7,229 bases of DNA from Gammaproteobacteria bacterium (lineage in GTDB: Bacteria > Aquificota > Aquificia > Aquificales > QOAS01): contig QOAS01000038.1 of NCBI GenBank assembly GCA_003972855.1, forward strand, positions 1-7,229. Reading direction: 5' to 3'. Each line of letters starts with the position of its first letter. The stretch's first letter is position 1. Below the pieces are notes generated by a model. That model was not told the DNA's origin. It worked only from the letters and a program-made list of their open reading frames with translations, and did not search any database. The position numbers and the translations under genes are program-made. Shown one piece after another: positions 1-5,990 of this stretch.

Positions 1-14
1 CAAAATTTTCAAAC

Positions 15-127
15 TCCCTTAGCCCGCGTTTGGCGGGCGTTGTTGCAACTCCTTAAAAAGGGATACAGAATGGTGGTTATTACAGATGGATTGTCGCAAT
101 CCTGCTTTAGCGGGCATTAACTGCAAC
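15..127. CRISPR. CRISPR-like pair of degenerate repeats with one 43-nt spacer
   Basis: Two related units end in GCAAC on the plus strand: 93-127 (35 nt, starting GTCGCAAT and ending CTGCAAC) and about 15-49. Their last 27 bases align with 21 identities over 28 columns. The five substitutions are all transitions and two single-base gaps are needed. Each carries a hairpin: CCTGC/GCGGG with loop TTTA at 101-114, and GCCCGC/GCGGGC at 22-38. The 43 nt between them (50-92) is a normal spacer length. Read on the minus strand, the intact unit starts GTTGCA and ends ATTGCGAC, resembling the ATTGAAAC-type 3' handle of many CRISPR repeats. In that reading the left unit is degenerate only at its 3' end, as leader-distal terminal repeats often are, and a minus-strand promoter lies upstream at 310-338. 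Against this, only two units and no cas genes are visible, the G.U-tolerant stem of the intact unit pairs better in plus-strand RNA, and a GGATTG/CAATCC hairpin (88-102) crosses the repeat-spacer boundary. A REP-like hairpin repeat is the main alternative. Confidence 0.35.
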
Positions 128-169
128 ACTACCCTTTCAAATCCGTATGAATTCTATGTTTGAAATTTA

Positions 170-303
170 AAAAACCCCACAAATGGTTATATATATCGCT
201 CAAACCCGCACCGTTGTAGGAGGGGAACGATTGCTCTACTCCCATGCGGGTTTGGAGAAACTTGACACCCTTCGGTTGCCAAGGAGCCAACCTCTATTGT
301 TAA
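170..303 (-). ncRNA. Candidate structured small RNA or leader, class not recognised
   Basis: The predicted minus-strand transcript starts downstream of the promoter at 310-338. It contains a GGTTG/CAACC hairpin (293-275) and then a perfect 10-bp stem, TGCGGGTTTG equivalent at 245-254 with its complement at 201-210, closing a 34-nt loop. That loop is rich in G and C runs and can form GTAG/CTAC or GGAG/CTCC pairings. The transcript runs into GGGG followed by six Ts (178-169). The hairpin just before that T run is weak (AACC/GGTT, 4 bp), so termination there is uncertain. I compared it by eye with the signature motifs of 6S RNA, small SRP RNA, tmRNA and common riboswitches (SAM, TPP, FMN, c-di-GMP, fluoride, Mn) and found no match. 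It may instead be the leader of the CRISPR-like repeats at 15-127. The 10-bp stem is equally possible on the plus strand, but no good plus promoter precedes it. Confidence 0.45.
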
Positions 304-309
304 TTTGAC

Positions 310-338
310 TATATACCACAAAATGAGGTTAAAGTCAA
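310..338 (-). promoter_or_regulatory. Sigma-70-type promoter reading leftward
   Basis: On the minus strand there is a -35 TTGACT (338-333) and a -10 TATATA (315-310), separated by exactly 17 bp. This is close to the housekeeping consensus and predicts a start near 303. Nothing in the downstream 300 bases looks like a protein start with coding sequence, so the product is probably a non-coding RNA, or a leader for something left of the window. Motif strength is seen directly; activity is inferred. Confidence 0.6.
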
Positions 339-340
339 GT

Positions 341-458
341 CTTAAAAACCTCCGTAAGTTGACATTAATAAAACCTAAAACGGGAAACTTGACAAAGATT
401 TCGTGCTATCACTTGGTAAATTTAATAAAACTCGTAACTGTTTCGGGAGGTTTTTAAG
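341..458. repeat. Perfect 13-bp inverted repeat bracketing about 92 bp
   Basis: CTTAAAAACCTCC at 341-353 is exactly complementary to GGAGGTTTTTAAG at 446-458. The arms lie in a non-coding, AT-rich stretch where a 13-bp perfect match at this spacing is not expected often. Between the arms are two TTGACA hexamers (359-364 and 389-394) without convincing -10 partners, and the 10-mer TTAATAAAAC occurs at 365-374 and again at 422-431. No target-site duplication is visible outside the arms, so a MITE-like element is not supported. A long-range stem, a protein-binding pair or part of an origin-like region are alternatives. Confidence 0.6.
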
Positions 459-680
459 TTATTTCCTCAAAATATGTAGACAAATTTCGGAAAAATCTAC
501 AAAATGTTTTAAAATTTTTAGAAACAATTTCGGTTTTTATAGAAAATATAAACAGAAACGGGTTAAATATAAACTTTTTTCAACAAAAATTTTAACAAAT
601 TTCACAATTTTGCGACAATTGAAGGATTTTTTTACAGCAAAACGTTTTTGAAACCCAAAAAGGTGTGAAAGGGTAAAATT
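411..680. other. AT-rich non-coding island (about 25% G+C)
   Basis: By hand count about 68 of 270 bases are G or C, far below the flanking genes. The stretch is built from A and T runs of 4-7 bases and contains a perfect 10-bp palindrome AAAACGTTTT at 639-648. One open frame crosses it (403-651, starting GTG), but its Phe/Lys/Asn-heavy composition mirrors the base composition, there is no ribosome binding site, and I see no motif, so I treat it as non-coding. It could act as an easily melted element next to the DnaA box at 695-703, or as an upstream activating tract for the promoter at 683-710. Confidence 0.6.
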
Positions 681-682
681 AC

Positions 683-710
683 TTGACACCAAAGTGTGGA
701 TAATTAAAAT
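683..710 (+). promoter_or_regulatory. Sigma-70-type promoter for the recG leader
   Basis: TTGACA at 683-688 is the consensus -35 and TAAAAT at 705-710 a good -10, with a 16-bp spacer. Transcription would start near 717. A DnaA box fills most of the spacer, so a bound DnaA protein should block polymerase. A second, weaker -10-like TTTAAT at 905-910, 11 bases before the recG ATG, could give an almost leaderless recG mRNA, but its -35 region is poor. Confidence 0.6.
695..703 (-). promoter_or_regulatory. Perfect DnaA box (TTATCCACA on the minus strand)
   Basis: The plus strand reads TGTGGATAA, the exact complement of the strongest consensus DnaA box. It lies in the spacer of the promoter at 683-710 and just right of the AT-rich island at 411-680. 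I found no second box with one mismatch or fewer in the non-coding block. A chance exact match somewhere in 7 kb is unlikely but possible. It is a candidate DnaA-controlled promoter or an origin component. Confidence 0.5.
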
Positions 711-716
711 CACAAA

Positions 717-820
717 GCAAATAGAGTTTTAGAAATTAAGCTTAAGCACCTTCAAACGCTTGAACCACCGTGGGTCGGAGGAACAAAGGGGCTTGAAAAA
801 TCCCCAAAAGGTGGTTTTTC
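717..820 (+). ncRNA. Structured leader or small RNA upstream of recG, ending in a terminator
   Basis: The transcript expected from the promoter at 683-710 first meets a small stem (TTAAGC 742-747 with GCTTGA 758-763, one G.U pair). It then meets the terminator stem at 763-816, which carries an inner GGGG/CCCC hairpin (788-791 with 802-805). No open frame with a ribosome binding site is visible inside. CACCTT at 747-752 can pair with AAGGTG at 808-813, which would consume the 3' arm of the terminator. The leader can therefore be drawn in two mutually exclusive folds, as expected of an attenuator controlling recG and the gene after it. Alternatively it is an independent RNA of about 100 nt. No known riboswitch or T-box signature was recognised. 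Bases 821-921 between it and recG hold only a weak ACCTT/AAGGT hairpin (854-871). Confidence 0.45.
763..820 (+). terminator. Intrinsic terminator about 100 nt before recG
   Basis: AACCACC (763-769) pairs perfectly with GGTGGTT (810-816), followed by a T-rich tail (TTTTTCTTCTCT, 815-826). The 40-nt loop contains its own GGGG/CCCC hairpin, which shortens the effective distance between the arms. Because it lies between the strongest promoter and recG, it must be read through if that promoter serves recG. Confidence 0.6.
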
Positions 821-921
821 TTCTCTAAATCCTTATTTGGAGGCAAATTTAAAACCTTTCCTTAGTAAGGTGCGGAATTTTCAAACACCCTCAGCGTTAA
901 TTAGTTTAATTTTTCCCCGTA

Positions 922-3327
922 ATGGAACAAAAGGAGGAGAAACTAAAAAAGGCTCTCCTTGCCATAGAAAAACTTTCCGAGAACGATTACGAGAAACTCA
1001 AAAAACTTATAGGGGTAGGCAATTACCTTTACCGACTTTTGGCGGATATTTTAAACGACCCCGTAAAGGAGGATTTGAAAATCTTTGACAAATACTCCCT
1101 TGAGAAGAGAATTGCGATTCTAAATTACCTCAAGGAGGTTTTGCAAAGGCGTCTTCAAAAGCCCAAAATTGATAAAAACCGACCGGTGAAACCCTTTGAG
1201 TATTTTCTTACTCCAATAGAAAAGGTGGATTTTTTAACCCCCAAGGAGGTAAAACTTTTAAAAAGCTTGGGAATAAACACCGTTTTGGACGCCCTCTACT
1301 ACTTTCCCTATAAATACAAGGATAGGAGGCTTAACAAAAGTATCCGCTATGCCAAACCCAATACCCAAATTTGCGTAAAGGTTAAAGTTTTGCAAACGAG
1401 AAAACTCCCCGAAGGGGAACCGTATAACTACGAGGTTATAGTTACCGACGGAACCGACCAGCTCGCCCTCAAATACAGGTATAAGGACTTTAGGGCGCTC
1501 CTTAGGTTTAAAAGGGGTAGCGAGTGGATAGTCTGCGGAAAACTAAAGCAGTTTGCGGGGGAAAAATACATAGTCCACCCTGAGGTTTACACTCTCTCAT
1601 CCCAAGAGGTGGGAAGGATTATTCCCGTCTATTACGCCAAAAAAGGTAGGGAGGTAAAGGAAATAGCCTCAACCCAAAAGGGAAAACTTTTGGCAAAAGC
1701 CATAGGGAATTTAGTTAAAAGGTATGCCCCTTATTTTCCCGAAATACTCCCCTATAAGGTTTTGGAGAAGTATTCTTTCCCTTCCATAGATAGCGCCTTT
1801 AAAAATATTCACTCCCCCCCTTCGGTGGAAAACTTTTACGACCTTGAGGAGAGAAAAACCAACTATCAAAGGAGGTTTATATACGAAGACCTTTTGGTGT
1901 TTTCCTTGGCTATGCTCATGCAGAGGGGAAAAAGAGCAACCCTCAAAGCCCCTAAGGTGGAGGTAGATACCGAGGAGTTTCTAAAAACCTTTGAGGAAAA
2001 ACTCCCCTTTAAACTTACCAACGCCCAAAGGAGGGTTTTGAAGGAAATCCTTTCCGACCTAAGGGGTGAAAAACCGATGAATAGACTTTTGCAGGGAGAT
2101 GTAGGAAGTGGAAAGACTGTAGTAGCCATAGGTAGCGCCTTGGCGGTGGTAAAAGCGGGTCTGCAGGTGGCGGTCTTAGCCCCTACCGAAATTTTGACAA
2201 ACCAACACTTTAAAAACTTTCAAAAATTTTTGATAGACACCTCCTTTTTAACCGCGGACAAAATAGCCCTTTTGACGGGGAGTCTGACCCAATCGGTTAA
2301 GAAGAAGATTAAAAACTTAATAAGACTGGGTGCGGTGAAAATCGTTATAGGAACCCACGCCCTTTTGGAGGAGGACGTTGAGTTTAAAAACCTCGGATTG
2401 GTTATAGTGGACGAGCAACACCGTTTCGGGGTTTTGCAGAGAAAAGCCCTCATTGAGAAGGGAAAAGGGGTTTTCCCCCACGTATTGGTTATGACCGCAA
2501 CTCCCATTCCGAGAACTTTGGCTTTGACCGTTTACGGCGATTTGGATATTTCGGTAATAGACGAGATGCCCGCGGGGAGAAAACCGGTTTTAACCCGTTT
2601 GCTCTACGAGAGTGAAAAGGAAAGGCTTTATACCCTCATAAGGAGGGAATTGGAAAAGGGAAACAAGGTTTATGTCGTGTATCCCCTCATTGAGGAGAGT
2701 GAAAAGTTGGAGCTAAAGTCCGCAACCGAGGAATGGAAGAAGTGGAAGGAGCTTTTTCCCGATAAAAAGGTTCTGCTTTTGCACGGAAGGATGAAAGATA
2801 GCGAAAAACAAAGGGTGATGGAAGAGTTCCGTAAAGAGGGAGATATTTTGGTTTCCACCACCGTGGTGGAGGTGGGAGTAGACGTTCCCGATGCGACGGT
2901 AATGGTTATAGAGGATGCCCACCGCTTCGGTTTAGCCCAACTTCACCAGCTCCGCGGAAGGGTAGGTAGAAGCGACCGCCAATCTTACTGCTACCTTATA
3001 GTTCCCGACGAGATAAGGAATAAGTCCAATGGGGACACCCTCAAGAGGTTGGAAGTGTTTGTAAGAACCACCGACGGGTTTAAAATTGCGGAAGAAGACC
3101 TAAAACTTAGAGGGAGCGGAAATCTATTGGGAACCGAACAAAGTGGTTACTTTACCTTTCCTTTGGCGGACTTAAATAGGGCGGAAGATAGGGCTATTTT
3201 GCTAAAAGCCCGCCAAGATGCGGAAAAAATTATTAAGGTAACCCCCGACCTCTCAAAGTTACCCAATTTAAAGAAACTACTACTCTACCGATACGGGGAT
3301 AAATTGGAACTGGGTTCGGTAAGTTAA
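922..3327 (+). CDS. recG: ATP-dependent DNA helicase RecG
   Basis: RecG is a superfamily-2 double-stranded DNA translocase that remodels stalled replication forks, D-loops, R-loops and Holliday junctions in the cytoplasm. The 801-residue protein has a charged helical N-terminal extension (about 1-92), then the wedge region (TPIEKVDFL near 97 and the YYFPYKYKDRR segment to about 136) with its OB-like fold to about 235. Helicase motifs follow in order: Walker A GDVGSGKT 392-399, Ia APTEIL 420-425, II DEQH 497-500, III TATPIPRT 525-532, V TTVVEVGVDVPDA 646-658 and VI QLRGRVGR 676-683. The RecG-specific segment DLKLRGSGNLLGTEQSG lies at 726-742. All catalytic residues are present and both ends look complete. 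It is about 100 residues longer than E. coli RecG (693 aa), and the extra length is the N-terminal extension, also known in Thermotoga RecG. The ATG at 922 has no Shine-Dalgarno sequence. No other ATG or GTG offers a better start. The next gene begins 13 nt downstream, suggesting an operon. Confidence 0.97.
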   Translation: MEQKEEKLKKALLAIEKLSENDYEKLKKLIGVGNYLYRLLADILNDPVKEDLKIFDKYSLEKRIAILNYLKEVLQRRLQKPKIDKNRPVKPFEYFLTPIEKVDFLTPKEVKLLKSLGINTVLDALYYFPYKYKDRRLNKSIRYAKPNTQICVKVKVLQTRKLPEGEPYNYEVIVTDGTDQLALKYRYKDFRALLRFKRGSEWIVCGKLKQFAGEKYIVHPEVYTLSSQEVGRIIPVYYAKKGREVKEIASTQKGKLLAKAIGNLVKRYAPYFPEILPYKVLEKYSFPSIDSAFKNIHSPPSVENFYDLEERKTNYQRRFIYEDLLVFSLAMLMQRGKRATLKAPKVEVDTEEFLKTFEEKLPFKLTNAQRRVLKEILSDLRGEKPMNRLLQGDVGSGKTVVAIGSALAVVKAGLQVAVLAPTEILTNQHFKNFQKFLIDTSFLTADKIALLTGSLTQSVKKKIKNLIRLGAVKIVIGTHALLEEDVEFKNLGLVIVDEQHRFGVLQRKALIEKGKGVFPHVLVMTATPIPRTLALTVYGDLDISVIDEMPAGRKPVLTRLLYESEKERLYTLIRRELEKGNKVYVVYPLIEESEKLELKSATEEWKKWKELFPDKKVLLLHGRMKDSEKQRVMEEFRKEGDILVSTTVVEVGVDVPDATVMVIEDAHRFGLAQLHQLRGRVGRSDRQSYCYLIVPDEIRNKSNGDTLKRLEVFVRTTDGFKIAEEDLKLRGSGNLLGTEQSGYFTFPLADLNRAEDRAILLKARQDAEKIIKVTPDLSKLPNLKKLLLYRYGDKLELGSVS

Positions 3328-3340
3328 AATTCCTCCATCA

Positions 3341-5947
3341 ATGGGAAAAAAATTTCTTATTTTCTTTCCCTTTGCGGTTTTGTCTTTAAGTCCAACACCT
3401 TTGGTGGCACAAAGCCAAGAAACCCCTAAAAAGGTTTTTCAAATACCTTTGGAAATAACCTCCTCCTATTTTGTGGAAAAACCGAAAGAAGAAGTCCCCA
3501 AGAAGTTTCCCGTAAAACCCTCCATTCGCCTAAGTGCGGGTAAAGTTGGACTTATATACCCCAAAGAGGTTTTTGTTCCCCACGAAAAACTCAAAAGGGA
3601 AGGGGGTTTTTTCTCCTGCGGTGAGCCTTCCGATAGGGAGCTTTATACCACCGCCTTAGAGCTTTTTAATAAGGGAGACCTAAAGGGTGCGAAGGAGAAA
3701 TTTATTTCCCTTTTATACCGCTACGGCTCCAGTCCCTTTACGCTAAAAGCCAAATACTACTTGGGCGTAATAGCCTTTAAAGGGGGTGAATACGAAAGGG
3801 CTTACACGATATTTAAAAACCTTTGCCAAGGGGAGTATCCCTTTTCTTGGAAAAAGTTTGCCTGTTACAACGCGGTAATTTCGGGGCTTTACATCGGAAG
3901 AAGGGATTATCAATCCGCATCTTCTCACCCGTTTTGGAAACACTTCCTCCTTTGGCTTGACGGAAAAGAGGACGGTTACAGTTTTTACGGGAAACTGAAT
4001 TGCCAAACTTTGGAAGTTCCCTATAGGAATTACTGCAATTACCTCAAGGCGTTTATAAATCCTTCCCAACCCCCCAATGGTCTTTCTTCCGATTACCTGC
4101 AAAGTTTGAAGGTGAGAGAAATCCTCCTATCTTTGCTTTCGGGACGCTCGGTAGACCCTCAAAAGGTTAAAAGGTATATAAGAGACCCCAAGTGGGGAAT
4201 CTATTTGGAATACCTTTACACCTACTACCTTATTAATTGGGGATATTACGAAAACGCGTTGGGATACATAAAAGACCTATACCGCAAAGACCGTAAAAAG
4301 GCGGTGGATTTAGCCAAACTTTTGATAGTTCATAGACCCGAATTGGCTACCCGAGTTCTTGAGACTATCTCCGACCCCCAAGTGTGGGAAGTTTACATAA
4401 AACAACTCTACAACCGCGGTGAATACCGTGCGGTTCTCCACTATGCACCCAATCTATTGCTTTACCGCCTGGCGGGATATTCCGCATACCTTTTGGGGGA
4501 TTACGAGAAAACAGCCCTTTACCTCGGTAGGTTAAGGGATAAAAACGAGACCGACGAAAGGGTTCTGCTGGATAGCCTTTTGAGACTCAAGAGGTGGAAA
4601 GAATTTTCCGCGGAACTTAAAAAGGTAGGAAACAAATACCCCGACCTGTATAGGGAATTCTTGGGATGGTATTACTATTACAGGGGAGAGTGGGCTAAGG
4701 CGTCCGCACTTTTAAAGGATACCCTTTATAGGGCGGTAGCCTACTTTAACTTAGGAGCTTACCAAAAAGTTCTCGCCCTCTTGAGGAATGACTCCAGTCC
4801 GACCGCAAAAGTATTAAAGGCTAAAGCCCTTTTGGCATTGGGTAACTTTGACGGCGCAATCGCTCGGCTAAGCGGACTTTCCACATCCGAAGCCCTTTAC
4901 TTAAAGGGTATCGCCCTCTTTGCCAAAGGGAATTACCGCGAAGCGGCTTATTACTTTGAAAAACTGCTCCATCGCACAAAGAAATATCCCAACGCGCTTT
5001 TGAGGTTGGCGGATTGTTATTACAACCTCCGCGAATACGAAAAGGCTAAGAGACTTTATCTCAAGTTCATCCGCCTTTTCCCGAAAGATAAAAATATTTC
5101 CGACGCCTATTTGGGACTTATAAACCTCTATTTGGCAACCGGTGACTTTTCCCTCGTTGAATACATCTACCGCATAGTGGAAAGATATCCCAACCTCGTA
5201 AGCGAAGAGGTAAAACTCAAATTGGCACAAGCCTTTGCTAAAAACGGGCAAACCCAAAAAGCGTTAAACCTGCTAAATGTCTTGCTCCGTTCAAAAGACC
5301 CTTACATTAGAGGTGAAGCCCTACTCACCTTGGCAAAGCTAAATCCCCAAAAGGCGGAAGACTATTTAAAGGAAGTTATCTCTATCGGTCTACCCGAACT
5401 TCAATCCCGTGCGGTTATAAACTTGGCTTACTACTACCTGCAAAAGGGAGAAAAGGAAAAAGCCAAACGCCTCTTGGACAAATTTGCGGATAGGGTAACC
5501 CAAGTGGACAAATTGGTTGAACTGTATATCCGTCTTGGGGAGTTTAAAAAGCTTTATTACCTTTTGCAGGAACTTATGGCGGTTGATAACAGTTACACAA
5601 AGGTAGCCTTTGAAGTCGCGAAAAAATATCGCAGATGGGAGTTTTATAAATTGTCCCTCTATTCGCTTGACCCCAAGATTGCGGCAATATCCGCTTACCG
5701 ACTGGAAATTTGGGCTTTAAAGAGAAACGACCTAAGAAGTGCTTTAAAATATGTCCTAACCCTTAAGGTTAGAAAGCTCAAATACGAACCGATATACTCC
5801 CGCGCAATTTTTGTAATAGTTGAAAAACTCCATAAGGAGGGTTACATTTCGGACGCCTGCCAACTGATAAAGGAAATTAACGAAAGGTATCTAAACCCCT
5901 CCCAAAGGCTTAAAGTTGAAACTATAAAGGTGGATTGCGAAAGGTGA
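3341..5947 (+). CDS. Exported TPR-repeat protein, function unknown
   Basis: This is an 868-residue protein. Its N-terminus is a typical Sec signal: MGKK, a hydrophobic core to about residue 18, and a probable cleavage near A23 (PLVA|QS). No lipobox Cys is present, so a periplasmic or surface location is inferred. Residues 24-90 are Pro/Lys-rich and probably a flexible linker. From about 99 to the end the chain is almost entirely helical repeats. TPR units are clearest at about 99-132, 135-165, 515-547, 549-582, 621-650 and 688-716, each with the usual small, aromatic and Pro positions. Eight Cys (93, 162, 175, 221, 232, 559, 840, 866), five of them in the first 232 residues, could form disulfides if exported. 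Tyr is unusually frequent (about 79 by hand count, 9%). Such proteins usually scaffold envelope complexes (outer-membrane assembly, pili, polysaccharide export); the partner here is unknown. The signal peptide fixes the start at 3341, which has no ribosome binding site although recG ends only 13 nt before it. Confidence 0.9.
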   Translation: MGKKFLIFFPFAVLSLSPTPLVAQSQETPKKVFQIPLEITSSYFVEKPKEEVPKKFPVKPSIRLSAGKVGLIYPKEVFVPHEKLKREGGFFSCGEPSDRELYTTALELFNKGDLKGAKEKFISLLYRYGSSPFTLKAKYYLGVIAFKGGEYERAYTIFKNLCQGEYPFSWKKFACYNAVISGLYIGRRDYQSASSHPFWKHFLLWLDGKEDGYSFYGKLNCQTLEVPYRNYCNYLKAFINPSQPPNGLSSDYLQSLKVREILLSLLSGRSVDPQKVKRYIRDPKWGIYLEYLYTYYLINWGYYENALGYIKDLYRKDRKKAVDLAKLLIVHRPELATRVLETISDPQVWEVYIKQLYNRGEYRAVLHYAPNLLLYRLAGYSAYLLGDYEKTALYLGRLRDKNETDERVLLDSLLRLKRWKEFSAELKKVGNKYPDLYREFLGWYYYYRGEWAKASALLKDTLYRAVAYFNLGAYQKVLALLRNDSSPTAKVLKAKALLALGNFDGAIARLSGLSTSEALYLKGIALFAKGNYREAAYYFEKLLHRTKKYPNALLRLADCYYNLREYEKAKRLYLKFIRLFPKDKNISDAYLGLINLYLATGDFSLVEYIYRIVERYPNLVSEEVKLKLAQAFAKNGQTQKALNLLNVLLRSKDPYIRGEALLTLAKLNPQKAEDYLKEVISIGLPELQSRAVINLAYYYLQKGEKEKAKRLLDKFADRVTQVDKLVELYIRLGEFKKLYYLLQELMAVDNSYTKVAFEVAKKYRRWEFYKLSLYSLDPKIAAISAYRLEIWALKRNDLRSALKYVLTLKVRKLKYEPIYSRAIFVIVEKLHKEGYISDACQLIKEINERYLNPSQRLKVETIKVDCER

Positions 5948-5970
5948 GGATTCCGCCTTTTTTGGTTTTT
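5940..5970 (+). terminator. Intrinsic terminator overlapping the TPR gene's stop codon
   Basis: AAAGGTG (5940-5946) pairs with CGCCTTT (5954-5960; one G.U pair) around a 7-base loop, followed by TTTGGTTTTTT-like sequence. The stop codon TGA (5945-5947) lies inside the stem. An overlapping longer stem, AAGGTGGA 5927-5934 with TCCGCCTT 5952-5959, is an alternative fold. It probably ends the recG-TPR transcript and implies that the following EAL gene has its own promoter. Confidence 0.65.
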
Positions 5971-5976
5971 ACAATC

Positions 5977-5982
5977 TTTAAT
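5977..5982 (+). promoter_or_regulatory. Possible -10 element of a leaderless EAL-gene mRNA
   Basis: TTTAAT ends 8 bases before the ATG at 5991, so a start 7-9 bases downstream of it would fall on or next to the A of that codon. The -35 region overlaps the terminator and is poor. The same hexamer sits 11 bases before the recG ATG (905-910). Weak evidence. Confidence 0.25.
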
Positions 5983-5990
5983 TAGACCCT

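Noticed and set aside
359..394. Two TTGACA hexamers (359-364 and 389-394) as plus-strand promoters
   Set aside because: No acceptable -10 lies 15-19 bp downstream of either. They are reported only as content of the inverted-repeat interval.
341..458. MITE or insertion-sequence ends
   Set aside because: The arms are only 13 bp, no target-site duplication is seen outside them, and no transposase is present.
403..651. 82-codon open frame on the plus strand starting GTG
   Set aside because: It lies in a 25% G+C tract, its Phe/Lys/Asn composition follows from that base composition, it has no ribosome binding site, and no motif is recognisable.
1..921. tRNA, 6S RNA, small SRP RNA, tmRNA or a known riboswitch
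   Set aside because: No cloverleaf, SRP loop motif, tmRNA tag region or riboswitch core sequence was found by eye. A covariance-model scan would be decisive.
837..1088. 83-codon open frame overlapping the start of recG in another frame
   Set aside because: Most of it is an out-of-frame reading of recG, with no start signal or homology that I can see. The GGAGG at 838-842 has no start codon at the right distance after it.
3743..4102. 119-codon antisense frame inside the TPR gene, and a similar one at 4901-5257
   Set aside because: Both run opposite a well-supported gene and read as low-information shadows created by its codon bias.
5756..5772. CTAACC/GGTTAG hairpin within the TPR gene
   Set aside because: It is a short stem inside coding sequence without a T tract, and probably chance.
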